Assembly: GCF_000716435.1 (NCBI RefSeq)
Contig: NZ_JNWO01000002.1
Coordinates: 310,001 to 374,000 of the forward strand
DNA: 64,000 nt
From: Streptomyces xylophagus
GTDB lineage: Bacteria > Actinomycetota > Actinomycetes > Streptomycetales > Streptomycetaceae
Direction: 5' to 3'
Shown here: piece after piece, positions 8,716 to 16,722 of the stretch
Layout: each line of letters opens with the position of its first letter
How positions within the stretch are numbered: the stretch's first letter is position 1
Position numbers and translations under genes: made by a program
The notes under the pieces: model-generated
Seen by the model: only the letters and a program-made list of their open reading frames with translations
The model's database searches: none
What the model was told of the DNA's origin: nothing

Positions 8716-9741
8716 CTACAGCAGCCTCGGCGCGTGGAACGCGCCGAGGCCGACGGTCAGGTCGCGGTCCAGCCAGTAGCGGCGCGGCTCGGCGAGCATC
8801 ACGGCGACGCTGACGCCGAGGAGGCCGGGGATGCCGGCCAGTTCGTTGTCGACGAAGAGCGCCAGCGCGGAACGGTCGGTGACCAGGCCGGTGGCGAGGA
8901 CCGACATGTCGCTGGCGACGTGCGCGGCGAGCCGGGTCTGCGGGAGCTGGTCGATCCGGCGCATGACGTCGGGGGTCGCACCCGGCGCGACGCGCAGGCG
9001 GAGGATGAACGCGGTCTGGAATCCCAGCCACTCCGACACGATCTCCAGTCGCGGCTTGACCCAGCCCTCGTCCAGGACCCGGCGGACCACGCGGTGCGCG
9101 GTGGAGGTGGCCAGGTCGGCGGTTCGGGCGATGCTCGCGGCGGACGCGCGGCCGTCCTGGAGCAGCTGGGCCACGACGTCGCGCTCGGCCTCGCTGAGCG
9201 GCTTCGCCGGGGGAGTCGCGGTCGCGGTGCCCTCGGGGCGGGTGCCGGTGAGCTTCAGCAGTTCGGCACGCTCCGTGTCGGTCAGGAACTGCGGGTCCCA
9301 AGTGATGCCCCGGCGCAGCGTGCTGAGCGCGGGCAACGCGTTGACGCGCCGCACGCCGGGGACGGAGAACATCCGGTCGATGGCCTCGCTGGTGGCCGCC
9401 TCGGACGGGGCGTGGACGACGGCGTAGAGCGGGTAGTCGCCCGAGATCTGTGCCAGCAGCTGGAGATGGGGCAGGTCACGGAGTCGCTGGAGGACGGCGA
9501 GAGGGGTTTCGCCGGTGATGTCCAGGAAGACGTGGACGGGCATCGCCGTGGAGTGGATTCCCCAGTCGGCCTGCCCGATCACCCGCACCATGCGTGCCTC
9601 GTGCAGCCGGTCGTAACGGCGTTTGAGCGTGCTGGCGTCGGCGGCCAGGATCTCGCCGATGTCGTCCCAGGTGGCCCGGGGTGCCAGATGCAGCGCGCCG
9701 ACGAGGCGCCGGTCGAGCTCGTCGAGGAGAGGGCGGGTCAT
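8716..9741 (-). CDS. Lrp/AsnC-family regulator with two tandem modules
   Basis: 341 residues, twice the usual Lrp length. The first half has an HTH (DELDRRLVGALHLAPRATWDDIG) and a RAM-like effector domain to about residue 150. The second half repeats an HTH (LSEAERDVVAQLLQDGRASAASIARTAD is the span, about residues 180-230) and another RAM domain. Such double AsnC proteins are common in Streptomyces. ATG 9741 is chosen over GTG 9750 because homology starts at MTRPLLDELD. It is divergent from the AbgT transporter and M20 peptidase genes, which it likely controls in response to an amino acid or dipeptide. Confidence 0.88.
   Translation of the reverse strand: MTRPLLDELDRRLVGALHLAPRATWDDIGEILAADASTLKRRYDRLHEARMVRVIGQADWGIHSTAMPVHVFLDITGETPLAVLQRLRDLPHLQLLAQISGDYPLYAVVHAPSEAATSEAIDRMFSVPGVRRVNALPALSTLRRGITWDPQFLTDTERAELLKLTGTRPEGTATATPPAKPLSEAERDVVAQLLQDGRASAASIARTADLATSTAHRVVRRVLDEGWVKPRLEIVSEWLGFQTAFILRLRVAPGATPDVMRRIDQLPQTRLAAHVASDMSVLATGLVTDRSALALFVDNELAGIPGLLGVSVAVMLAEPRRYWLDRDLTVGLGAFHAPRLL
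8724..8750. terminator. GC-rich hairpin at a convergent junction
   Basis: GCCTCGGCGCG, loop TGGAA, CGCGCCGAGGC: an 11-bp perfect stem. It begins 21 bases after the stop of the membrane protein gene (8702) and lies in the last codons of the opposing Lrp gene. There is no T tract, as usual for actinobacterial terminators. Confidence 0.55.
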
Positions 9742-9855
9742 GAGCCTCACTCTAGAGTGCCGTTTAATCCCACCGTTACTTCCGGGATATAGAGAATCTC
9801 TCACCAGGGTGCCATTGTTCGCAGGAACATCCCCCCATCGCCTCAAGAGGTACCG
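9742..9855. promoter_or_regulatory. Divergent Lrp/AbgT promoter region with three dyads
   Basis: The 114 bases between the two starts hold three small perfect dyads: CACTCTAGAGTG (9748-9759), AGAGA-A-TCTCT (9791-9801) and TGTTC-GCAG-GAACA (9816-9829). TATAGA at 9788-9793 is a possible -10 for the transporter gene. Multiple phased sites suit an Lrp-type regulator, which wraps DNA. Assignment is by position. Confidence 0.4.
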
Positions 9856-11415
9856 ATGAGTGTCACCTCCGCTCAGCCTCAGCCCCAGTCCACCGAGCCT
9901 CGGTCGAGAGTCCTGCGCACCGCGTTCCGGAGCCTGGCGGCGATAGAGAAGATCGGCAACAAACTCCCCCACCCCTTCTGGCTGTTCTGGATCCTCGCCG
10001 GCATCGTCGCCGTCCTCAGCGCGGTACTGGCGGCGACCGGCATCAGTGCCGTGCACCCCGGCACGCACGAGACCATCAAGGTGCAGAACCTGCTCAGCAA
10101 GGACGGCCTGACCATGGCCGTCGAGGGCGCCGTCGACAACTACGCGGCCTTCCCGCCGCTGGCCACCATCCTCACCGTGATGTTCGGCATCGCCGTCGCC
10201 GAGAAGAGCGGACTGTTCTCGGCCCTCCTTCGCCGCATGGTCGCGCGCGTGCCGGGCAAGTACCTCACCTTCGCCCTGTCGATGACGGCCATGGTCAGCC
10301 ATGTCGCCGGCGACGCCGCCTATGTCACCCTCATTCCGCTCGGCGCCCTGGTCTTCCGCGCGGCGGGCCGCAGCCCGGTCCTCGGCTGTGTCGTCGCCTA
10401 CGTCTCGATCGCCGCCGGATACGACGCCTCGCCGTCCCTCACCACCACCGACGTCCTGCTCTCCGGGATCTCCACGGCCGCCGCCCACACCATCGACGCC
10501 CACTACGTCGTCACCCCGGTCGCCAACTACTTCTTCGGGCTCGGCTCCTCCGTCCTGGTCGCGCTGGTGATCACCCTCGTCGTCGACAAGGTCCTCGCCC
10601 GTCGCGCGGACCTGGAGCCCGACGAGCCGCTCGCCGCGCCCGACGCCGAGGAACTGGCGGAGATCGAGGTCACCGGGCAGCAGCAACGCGCCCTGCGCGT
10701 CACGGGGTTGGTCGCCGTCGGCTTCCTCGCGTTCCTCGCGGCGGCCATGATCCCCTCGTCCTCACCCCTGCGCGGCGAGGGCGGCGGCATCGTCGACTCC
10801 CCGCTGATCGGCGGGATGGCGCTCGTCCTGGGCGTGTTCTTCGCCGTGCTCGGCACCGTCTACGGCCGACTCGCCGGCACCTTCACCGCCGCCCGCGACA
10901 GCATCGGCGCGATGGTGGACGGCACCCGCTCGATGGCGCCGATCCTCGTCCTGTTCTTCGCGATCGCCCAGTTCCTCGCCTACTTCAAGTGGACGAACAT
11001 CGGCAACATCCTCGCCGTCAAGGGCGCCGAGACACTGCGCGACCTGCACCTGCACGGCTGGACCGTGCTCGTCGGCATCGCCGTGCTGATCACCTTCATG
11101 AACCTCGTCATCACCAGCGGCTCAGCCCTGTGGGCACTGGCCGCACCGGTCCTCGTGCCCATGCTGATGCTCATCGGCATCGAGCCCGAGACCACCCAGG
11201 CCGTCTACCGCGTCGCCGACTCGGTCACCAACTGCGTGACCCCGATGAGCCCTTACTTCGTCATGGCCCTGGGCTTCATCCAGCAGTACCGCAAGTCCGC
11301 CGGCATCGGCACCCTGGCCTCCTTCACGATCCCGATCGCCGCCGTCGTGTGGGTCGTCTGGGTCGCGTTCTTCGTGGCCTGGTACCTGCTGGGCATCCCC
11401 TTCGGCATCAGCTGA
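9856..11415 (+). CDS. AbgT-family transporter
   Basis: 519 residues, about 12 hydrophobic segments. The N-terminus has KIGNKLPHPFWLFWILAG, followed by YAAFPPLATILTVMFGIAVAEKSGLF and the C-terminal TSGSALWALAAPVLVPMLMLIG, all diagnostic of the AbgT family (p-aminobenzoyl-glutamate importer AbgT; also sulfonamide exporters such as MtrF). ATG 9856 follows AGAGG. The M20 peptidase gene begins 48 bases after its stop, reproducing the abgT-abgB neighbourhood and suggesting import of an N-acyl or aminobenzoyl amino acid for hydrolysis. Efflux cannot be excluded. Confidence 0.92.
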   Translation: MSVTSAQPQPQSTEPRSRVLRTAFRSLAAIEKIGNKLPHPFWLFWILAGIVAVLSAVLAATGISAVHPGTHETIKVQNLLSKDGLTMAVEGAVDNYAAFPPLATILTVMFGIAVAEKSGLFSALLRRMVARVPGKYLTFALSMTAMVSHVAGDAAYVTLIPLGALVFRAAGRSPVLGCVVAYVSIAAGYDASPSLTTTDVLLSGISTAAAHTIDAHYVVTPVANYFFGLGSSVLVALVITLVVDKVLARRADLEPDEPLAAPDAEELAEIEVTGQQQRALRVTGLVAVGFLAFLAAAMIPSSSPLRGEGGGIVDSPLIGGMALVLGVFFAVLGTVYGRLAGTFTAARDSIGAMVDGTRSMAPILVLFFAIAQFLAYFKWTNIGNILAVKGAETLRDLHLHGWTVLVGIAVLITFMNLVITSGSALWALAAPVLVPMLMLIGIEPETTQAVYRVADSVTNCVTPMSPYFVMALGFIQQYRKSAGIGTLASFTIPIAAVVWVVWVAFFVAWYLLGIPFGIS

Positions 11416-11462
11416 CGCCCGTCGAGCGACTCCACCCGCAGCTCCGCACCGGAAAGCAGATC

Positions 11463-12647
11463 ATGACCGCCTCACCGGCACCCGTCACCCTCACCACCCG
11501 CGCCCAGGACGTCTCGTCGCAGATCGTCGAGGACATTCTGACCCTCGTCCGCCAGGAGACCAGTAGCTACGACCTCCCCGGCCTCGCCACCGGCTTGGAC
11601 CTGCTGTGTGAGCTGACCGTCCAGCGGCTCGGCCGACCCGACCACGAACAGCGCCATCCCGGTGGCGAGTGCGGCGACACGCTCACCCTGACCTACACCG
11701 GCACCGGCGCCGGGCGTGTCGCGCTCGTCGGGCACTACGACACCGTATGGCCGACCGGGACCCTTGCCGGATGGGAGCAGCCGGGGGCGGCCGAGGACGG
11801 GCGGTCACGGCTGAGCGGGCCGGGCATCTTCGACATGAAGACCGGTCTGGCGCAAGGGATCTGGGCACTGAAGCTGGCCCGGGAGAGCGGTGTGCCGCTG
11901 CCCACCGTCACCTTCCTCTTCAACGGTGACGAGGAGATCGGCTCCCTGTCCTCGCGGCCGGTGATCGAGGCGGTCGCGCAGCAGGTCGATGCCACGCTGG
12001 TGCTGGAGCCGAGTGCCCACGGCGCGGTGAAGACCGCCCGCAAGGGCACCGGGATCTTCCAGGTCACGGCCACCGGTGTCGAGTCCCATGCGGGGCTCGC
12101 GCCGCAGGACGGAGCGAGCGCGATCACCGCGCTGTCCGAATTCGTGGTCGCCGCCGCGGCCGTCGCCGCCCCCGACAGGGGCACCACGATCAACACCGGG
12201 CTGATCAAGGGCGGTTCCGCCATCAACGTCGTCGCCGGGCAGGCCACCGCCGGCGTCGACATCCGGGTCAGCAGCACCGCCGAACAGGACCGGGTCGACG
12301 CCGAGTTGGACGCCATCAAGGTCAGCGATCCGCGCGTCCGTATCGAGATCGACCACGCCTGGAACCGGCCGCCGATGACCCTCAACGCCGCCTCGGTCCC
12401 GCTGCTCGACCTCGCTCGCGAGGTCGCCCACGAGCAGGGGCGTGACGCCTTGCGCGACACGGCCGTCGGCGGCGCGAGTGACGCCAACTTCGTCGCCGCG
12501 CTCGGTCTGCCGGTGCTGTGCGGCATGGGCGCGGTCGGCGACGGGGCGCATGCCCAGGGCGAGTTCATCTACCCCGACACGGTGCCCGCCCAGACCGCCC
12601 TGGTCGCGGGACTGCTCGGACGACTGGCGGAACCGCTGCGGGGCTGA
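11463..12647 (+). CDS. M20-family metallopeptidase (carboxypeptidase G2/AbgB type)
   Basis: 394 residues. Metal and catalytic motifs are in order: VALVGHYDTVWPTG (His and catalytic Asp), GIFDMKTG (bridging Asp), FNGDEEIGS (catalytic Glu pair), VLEPS, and DGAHAQGEFI with the final His. A dimerisation domain lies between about residues 190 and 300. ATG 11463 is used because homology starts there; the longer open frame is antisense overlap within the transporter. Likely a cytoplasmic two-zinc amidase that cleaves a C-terminal glutamate or amino acid from an imported conjugate. It forms an operon with the AbgT transporter. Confidence 0.9.
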   Translation: MTASPAPVTLTTRAQDVSSQIVEDILTLVRQETSSYDLPGLATGLDLLCELTVQRLGRPDHEQRHPGGECGDTLTLTYTGTGAGRVALVGHYDTVWPTGTLAGWEQPGAAEDGRSRLSGPGIFDMKTGLAQGIWALKLARESGVPLPTVTFLFNGDEEIGSLSSRPVIEAVAQQVDATLVLEPSAHGAVKTARKGTGIFQVTATGVESHAGLAPQDGASAITALSEFVVAAAAVAAPDRGTTINTGLIKGGSAINVVAGQATAGVDIRVSSTAEQDRVDAELDAIKVSDPRVRIEIDHAWNRPPMTLNAASVPLLDLAREVAHEQGRDALRDTAVGGASDANFVAALGLPVLCGMGAVGDGAHAQGEFIYPDTVPAQTALVAGLLGRLAEPLRG

Positions 12648-12728
12648 CCGCGACCGGCCGGAGCATCCTCGGGCGCCAAGGGTGGGGCGCGTCACGAGAT
12701 CGCCCCCTGACCGGGGACAATCGGTGCC

Positions 12729-13472
12729 ATGACGGACGGTACGGACGGTAGGGGCGACTCCGAGAGCCGCTTGGCCAGGATCGAGCGGCTGCTGGAGGAC
12801 AGCAGGCGCGAAGTGGTGCCCGCGTGGCGCCAGGTGACGCGTGGCGAGTCGCGGTGGGCGGTGTCGGCCGTCATCCTGGTGGCGGTCGCCCTCCAGCTGA
12901 TGCTGCCGCACCGGCTCGCCTTCCAGCCGTACTGGCTGCTGCCGGTCCTGGAACTCGCCCTGATGGTCGGTCTGTTCGTCGCCAATCCGCGCCGGATCGA
13001 GCCCGGCACACGGTGGCTGCGCTGGCCGAGTCTGGTTCTGACGGGGGTGATCAGTCTGGCCAACAGCTGGGCGGCGGCCCGGCTGGTGGCGGGCCTGGTC
13101 AGGGGCACCGAGCGGCTGGACGCCGGGCCGCTGCTGCTGACCGGCGGGGGCATCTGGCTGACGAACGTCATCGTGTTCGCCCTCTGGTACTGGGAGTGGG
13201 ATCGCGGCGGGCCCATGGCGCGGGTCATGGGCAACCACGAGTTCGCCGACTTCCTCTTCGTCCAGATGCAGAGCCCGGAGACCGCGCCGTCGGACTGGGA
13301 ACCGGAGTTCCTGGACTACCTGTACCTGTCCTTCACCAACTCCACCGCCTTCAGCCCGACCGACGTGATGCCGCTGTCCCGCTGGGCCAAGATGCTGATG
13401 ATGGGCCAGTCCTCGGTCTCCGTGTCGATCGTCGTCCTGGTCGTCGCGCGGGCGGTCAACATCCTGCGCTAG
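12729..13472 (+). CDS. Integral membrane protein, DUF1345/ion-channel-like C-terminus
   Basis: 247 residues. A charged N-terminus (about 1-35) is followed by five to six membrane segments. Conserved-looking features are FVQMQSPE before a re-entrant-like YLYLSFTNSTAFSPTDVMPLS and a last helix SVSVSIVVLVVARAVNIL. The C-terminal pair recalls the pore-helix plus TM2 arrangement of two-TM channels, but the selectivity motif TxGYG is replaced by TAFSPTD, so cation selectivity is doubtful. ATG 12729 is accepted although no strong ribosome site is visible. Function unknown. Confidence 0.65.
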   Translation: MTDGTDGRGDSESRLARIERLLEDSRREVVPAWRQVTRGESRWAVSAVILVAVALQLMLPHRLAFQPYWLLPVLELALMVGLFVANPRRIEPGTRWLRWPSLVLTGVISLANSWAAARLVAGLVRGTERLDAGPLLLTGGGIWLTNVIVFALWYWEWDRGGPMARVMGNHEFADFLFVQMQSPETAPSDWEPEFLDYLYLSFTNSTAFSPTDVMPLSRWAKMLMMGQSSVSVSIVVLVVARAVNILR

Positions 13473-13485
13473 TAAGGGAGTTGGA

Positions 13486-13513
13486 CTGTCGAACAGCTGT
13501 CGAAACTGTCGAG
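13486..13513. repeat. Three tandem CTGTCGA repeats upstream of the esterase-like gene
   Basis: CTGTCGA occurs at 13486, 13497 and 13506, two copies continuing as CTGTCGAA and one as CTGTCGAG. They lie between the membrane protein stop and the GTG of the esterase-like gene at 13604. They may be a direct-repeat activator site; no regulator can be assigned. Confidence 0.3.
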
Positions 13514-13603
13514 TCTGTGAGTCCGCGCGTTCCGCTTGCCGCACTCCGGCGACCGGCTGAGCATGGGGCGACTCGCCCGTCCCCCACTCGACAGGGAGCC
13601 CCT

Positions 13604-15259
13604 GTGAACTCGCGAGACCTCAACCGCCGCGTCTTTCTCACCGGTACCACCGCCGCCGTGCTGGCCGTCGGCCTGGACTCCGGTGTCGCGTCGGCCGCCG
13701 AGCGACGCACCAGCCGGAGCGCCGACGACATCGTGACCACGGAGTCGGGCCAAGTGACCGGTACCCAGGGCGGGTTGAAGGGCATCGTCGCCTACAAGGG
13801 CATCCCCTACGCGGCCGCCACCGCCGGCGACAACCGCTGGCGCCCGCCCCAGCCGGCCCCGTCCTGGGACGACGTCCGCAGGGCGAACAGCTGGGGCCCG
13901 GCCTGCCCCCAGCCCGTCACGGGCATCCCGAGCGACCAGGTGCCCGAGCTGAGCGAGGACTGCCTCAACCTCAACATCTGGACCGGCGCGGCTACTTCGG
14001 GCGAGAGCAGACCGGTCCTCGTCTGGCTCCCGGGCGGCTGGGACAGCGCCGTGTGGGCCGGGCAGGAGATCTACAACGGGGCGCTGCTGGCGAACAAGGG
14101 CGTCGTGTTCGTGAGCGTCAACCACCGCGTCGGCCCCTTCGCCGGCCTCGCCCACCCCGACCTGAGCGCCGAGTCCGGGCACTCCGCCTCCGGCAACTGG
14201 GGTGCCCTGGACGTCGTAGCGGCTCTGGAGTGGGTGTCCCGCAACATCGCCGCGTTCGGCGGCGACCCTGACCGCGTGACGCTCGGCGGCTGGCAGAACG
14301 GCGCCAACCTCGTCGACATCCTGATGGCCTCGCAGTCGGCCCGAGGGCTGTTCCACAGGGCCCTGCTGCCGTCCGGTACGCGTTACACCAGGGACCCCGC
14401 GCTCGGCCAACGGCCTTACAGCTACCGTACGTTGGCTGCCGCCGAGGCCAACGGCACCTCCTTCGCCGCTTACTTGGGTGCCTCGTCCCTCGCCGATCTG
14501 CGCGGGGTGTCCGCCGACGAGATCGTCGCGAAGACCTACGCGGACGACGCGCCGGGCGACGCCACCGACTTCGGCGACGTGCTCGACGGCTATGTCCTGC
14601 CGAGTACGTACACCGAGGCCATGGAGTCCGGCGCGGAGCTCGATGTACCGGTCCTCACCGGCAACTGCCGGGACGGGAACAGCGGTTCACCCACTCTGGC
14701 CGAGTACCAGGCGTACGCCGAGAGCCGGTTCGGACCGGCCGGGCTGACGGACACGTTCCTCGGGCTGTACCCGGCGACCACCGATACCGAGGCAGCCACG
14801 CAGTACAACAACTACGCGCGCGACGAGGAACGCGTCTCGACCTTCCTGTGGGGTGGCCAGTTCGAGGACACCGCCGGCAGCCGCAGCTCGGTCCACACCT
14901 ACTTCTGGACCCGGGTCCCGCCGGGCCACGACGCCACCAACCCCGTTGTCGGGACCGGCACTTCGGGTGCCTTCGACGGAGCCGACGTCTACTACCTGCT
15001 CGGCTTCCTCTACAACACCGACCGGCCGTGGGCATCGCGCGACTACGACATCGCCGACACTGCGGCCTCGTACGTGGCGAACTTCGTGGCCACCGGCAAC
15101 CCGAACGGCGGCAGCCTGACCACCTGGCCGGTCCTGGACACCGGCACCCCGCAGACGATGGAACTCGGCGACCACTTCGCCACGCTTCCCGCAGCGGACA
15201 GCGACGCCAAGTACGCCTTTCTCAAGGCCTACTTGACGTCGCAGCCCATCTCCTACTGA
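13604..15259 (+). CDS. Secreted carboxylesterase type B-fold protein lacking the catalytic triad
   Basis: 551 residues. A twin-arginine signal (RRVFL at residues 8-12, then a hydrophobic stretch to ASAAE) is followed by a full carboxylesterase B domain: KGIPYAA, SEDCLNLNIW and GNWGALDVVAALEWVSRNIAAFGGDPDRV (residues about 200-225) are canonical. The active site is not. The nucleophile elbow GESAG reads G-W-Q-N-G, putting Gln231 where Ser belongs. The His site (GAFHGAE in active enzymes) is GAFDGAD with Asp458, the acid position carries Asp357 in NCRDG, and the oxyanion HGGG is PGGW (Pro143). The frame is intact. GTG 13604 follows AGGGAG. It is probably a non-hydrolytic binding protein. Confidence 0.85.
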   Translation: MNSRDLNRRVFLTGTTAAVLAVGLDSGVASAAERRTSRSADDIVTTESGQVTGTQGGLKGIVAYKGIPYAAATAGDNRWRPPQPAPSWDDVRRANSWGPACPQPVTGIPSDQVPELSEDCLNLNIWTGAATSGESRPVLVWLPGGWDSAVWAGQEIYNGALLANKGVVFVSVNHRVGPFAGLAHPDLSAESGHSASGNWGALDVVAALEWVSRNIAAFGGDPDRVTLGGWQNGANLVDILMASQSARGLFHRALLPSGTRYTRDPALGQRPYSYRTLAAAEANGTSFAAYLGASSLADLRGVSADEIVAKTYADDAPGDATDFGDVLDGYVLPSTYTEAMESGAELDVPVLTGNCRDGNSGSPTLAEYQAYAESRFGPAGLTDTFLGLYPATTDTEAATQYNNYARDEERVSTFLWGGQFEDTAGSRSSVHTYFWTRVPPGHDATNPVVGTGTSGAFDGADVYYLLGFLYNTDRPWASRDYDIADTAASYVANFVATGNPNGGSLTTWPVLDTGTPQTMELGDHFATLPAADSDAKYAFLKAYLTSQPISY

Positions 15260-15273
15260 TCCCGCCGGATCAG
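15256..15273. terminator. Hairpin containing both stop codons of a convergent pair
   Basis: CTGATCC, loop CGCC, GGATCAG. The left arm contains the TGA of the esterase-like gene (15257-15259) and the right arm the TGA of the chitinase gene (complement of 15270-15272). The arms are identical to those of the palindrome at 3432-3445. Possible bidirectional terminator in a 10-bp intergenic space. Confidence 0.4.
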
Positions 15274-16487
15274 CAGGCGCCCTCGTCCTGCCAGGGGCCC
15301 CACTGGGAGGCACCGGGCACCTCGTTCTGGGTCCACCACTTGGCCACCCAGTTGTGGTTGCCGTACGACACCTCGTTGCCCTGCGTGTAGACGGCCGTGG
15401 AACTCCACGCCGTCTTGCACGTGCCGGGGGTGGGCGTCGGAGTCGGCGTGGGTGTCGTGGTCGGCGGGGTCACGCCCGCGAACTGCACCGAGTACTTCGC
15501 GAAGTCCCACGCGTTCTGCGCCACGCTGGAGCAAGTCCCGGACGTCGTACCGCCGTTGTCGACCGGGCTGCACTGCCGGTCGCGGTTGAGGGACCAGAAC
15601 GTGAAGCGGTCCATGTTGTGGCTGGTGGCGTAGTTCAGGACCGTCTGGAAGTCGGCCTGCGTGAAGTACTCGCCGGTGTCGCTGCGCCCGTTCATGCCCG
15701 AGAAGCCCTCGTGGGCGTACGCGGTCGCCTGGTCCCAGCCGAACGTGGACTGCAGGATGGAGTTGAAGTTGGTGAGTGCGCTGGTCTGGGAGGCCGCGCC
15801 GTTGAAGCCGCCGTCGAACGGCATGATGGAGAAGTTGTTCGGCGTGAACCCCTGCGACTTCGCCTCCAGCAGCATCTGCTTGCCGAACCAGCCGGTTCCG
15901 TCCGCCGTACCGGCCGTGGTGACGGAGACGTACAGGCCCGAGTTGTTCTGCTGGAGGATCTTGGCCGCGCCGATCTCGTTGTGGATGGCCGCCGTGTTCT
16001 CGTACTCCGGCTCCTCCAGGTCGAAGTCGATCGCGTGCAGGCCGTACTTGGTGATGACCTGCTGGTAGGCCGCCGCCGTCGAGGCCGGGTCCGAGCAGGC
16101 CTGGCCGAGCTTCGTGCCGCCGTAGCCGCCGATGGAGACGGAGACGTCGCCGCCCTTGGCGCGGATCGTGTTGATCACGGACTGGACGGCCGTGTCGGAC
16201 GAGACCGGTGAGGTGCCGCCCCAAGTGGGGGTGCAGCCGCCGCCGTTGGGGGCGAGGACGAAGGCGAGCTGGAAGGCCTTGAGGCCGGTGGCGTCCATGA
16301 TGGTGCCCGCGTCCGGCGGGTTGTTGTCCGTCGGCATCAGGTAAGGGGCCGCGGCGTACCAGCGGTTGCTCAGCGCGGTGGCCGCGTTGGTCGCGCCCTG
16401 GGCGTTGGTCGCGATGAGAGCGGTCGTGCCCGCGGCGGCGAGCGTCACGGCGGCCGCCGCGCCGAGACATGCGCGAAGACGTGTCAC
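15270..16487 (-). CDS. GH18 chitinase with C-terminal chitin-binding module
   Basis: 405 residues. A Sec signal peptide (about 1-32, ending TNAQGA) is followed by a GH18 barrel with SVSIGGYGG (SxGG motif) and AIDFDLE, in which Glu158 is the catalytic acid. The usual DGxDxDxE reads HAIDFDLE, so the first Asp and Gly are replaced. A Thr-Pro repeat linker (about 335-350) precedes a CBM5/12-type module with WSSTAVYTQGNEVSYG and WWTQNEVPGASQWGPW. GTG 16487 has GGAGG six bases upstream. It is secreted and degrades chitin or a related glycan. Two DasR-like boxes lie upstream, indicating N-acetylglucosamine-responsive control. Confidence 0.92.
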   Translation of the reverse strand: MTRLRACLGAAAAVTLAAAGTTALIATNAQGATNAATALSNRWYAAAPYLMPTDNNPPDAGTIMDATGLKAFQLAFVLAPNGGGCTPTWGGTSPVSSDTAVQSVINTIRAKGGDVSVSIGGYGGTKLGQACSDPASTAAAYQQVITKYGLHAIDFDLEEPEYENTAAIHNEIGAAKILQQNNSGLYVSVTTAGTADGTGWFGKQMLLEAKSQGFTPNNFSIMPFDGGFNGAASQTSALTNFNSILQSTFGWDQATAYAHEGFSGMNGRSDTGEYFTQADFQTVLNYATSHNMDRFTFWSLNRDRQCSPVDNGGTTSGTCSSVAQNAWDFAKYSVQFAGVTPPTTTPTPTPTPTPGTCKTAWSSTAVYTQGNEVSYGNHNWVAKWWTQNEVPGASQWGPWQDEGAC

Positions 16488-16554
16488 GTTGTGCCTCCGG
16501 TGGGAGTGGGGGAGGCGCCCAGCTTCTGGCCGTGTCGCGGCCACGTCAATGGAT

Positions 16555-16588
16555 TGGACTGGACCAAATCCCACTTTGGACTAGACCA
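16555..16588 (-). promoter_or_regulatory. Paired DasR-like (dre)/chitinase direct repeats
   Basis: On the chitinase strand, TGGTCTAGTCCA (16577-16588) and TGGTCCAGTCCA (16555-16566) form direct repeats 22 bp apart. Both closely match the known DasR element core TGGTCTAGACCA and the 12-bp direct repeats of Streptomyces chitinase promoters. They lie 68 to 101 bases before the chitinase start. TTGACG (complement of 16544-16549) could be a -35. Confidence 0.75.
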
Positions 16589-16722
16589 TACGATTTCTTT
16601 ACCGTCGGCCCGTTGAAGCGCGTCGCGCGACACGTTTGCGACTAGTGTCCCGGCTCACATGGCGTTATAGGGGTGACGCCGACACCATGGTGCACGTCAC
16701 CGGCAGGCTGAAGGGATCGGGA

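Noticed and set aside
14281..14310. Frameshift explaining the missing esterase serine
   Set aside because: The frame and homology continue correctly on both sides (GDPDRV before, SARGLFHRALLPSG after), and the other triad positions are changed too.
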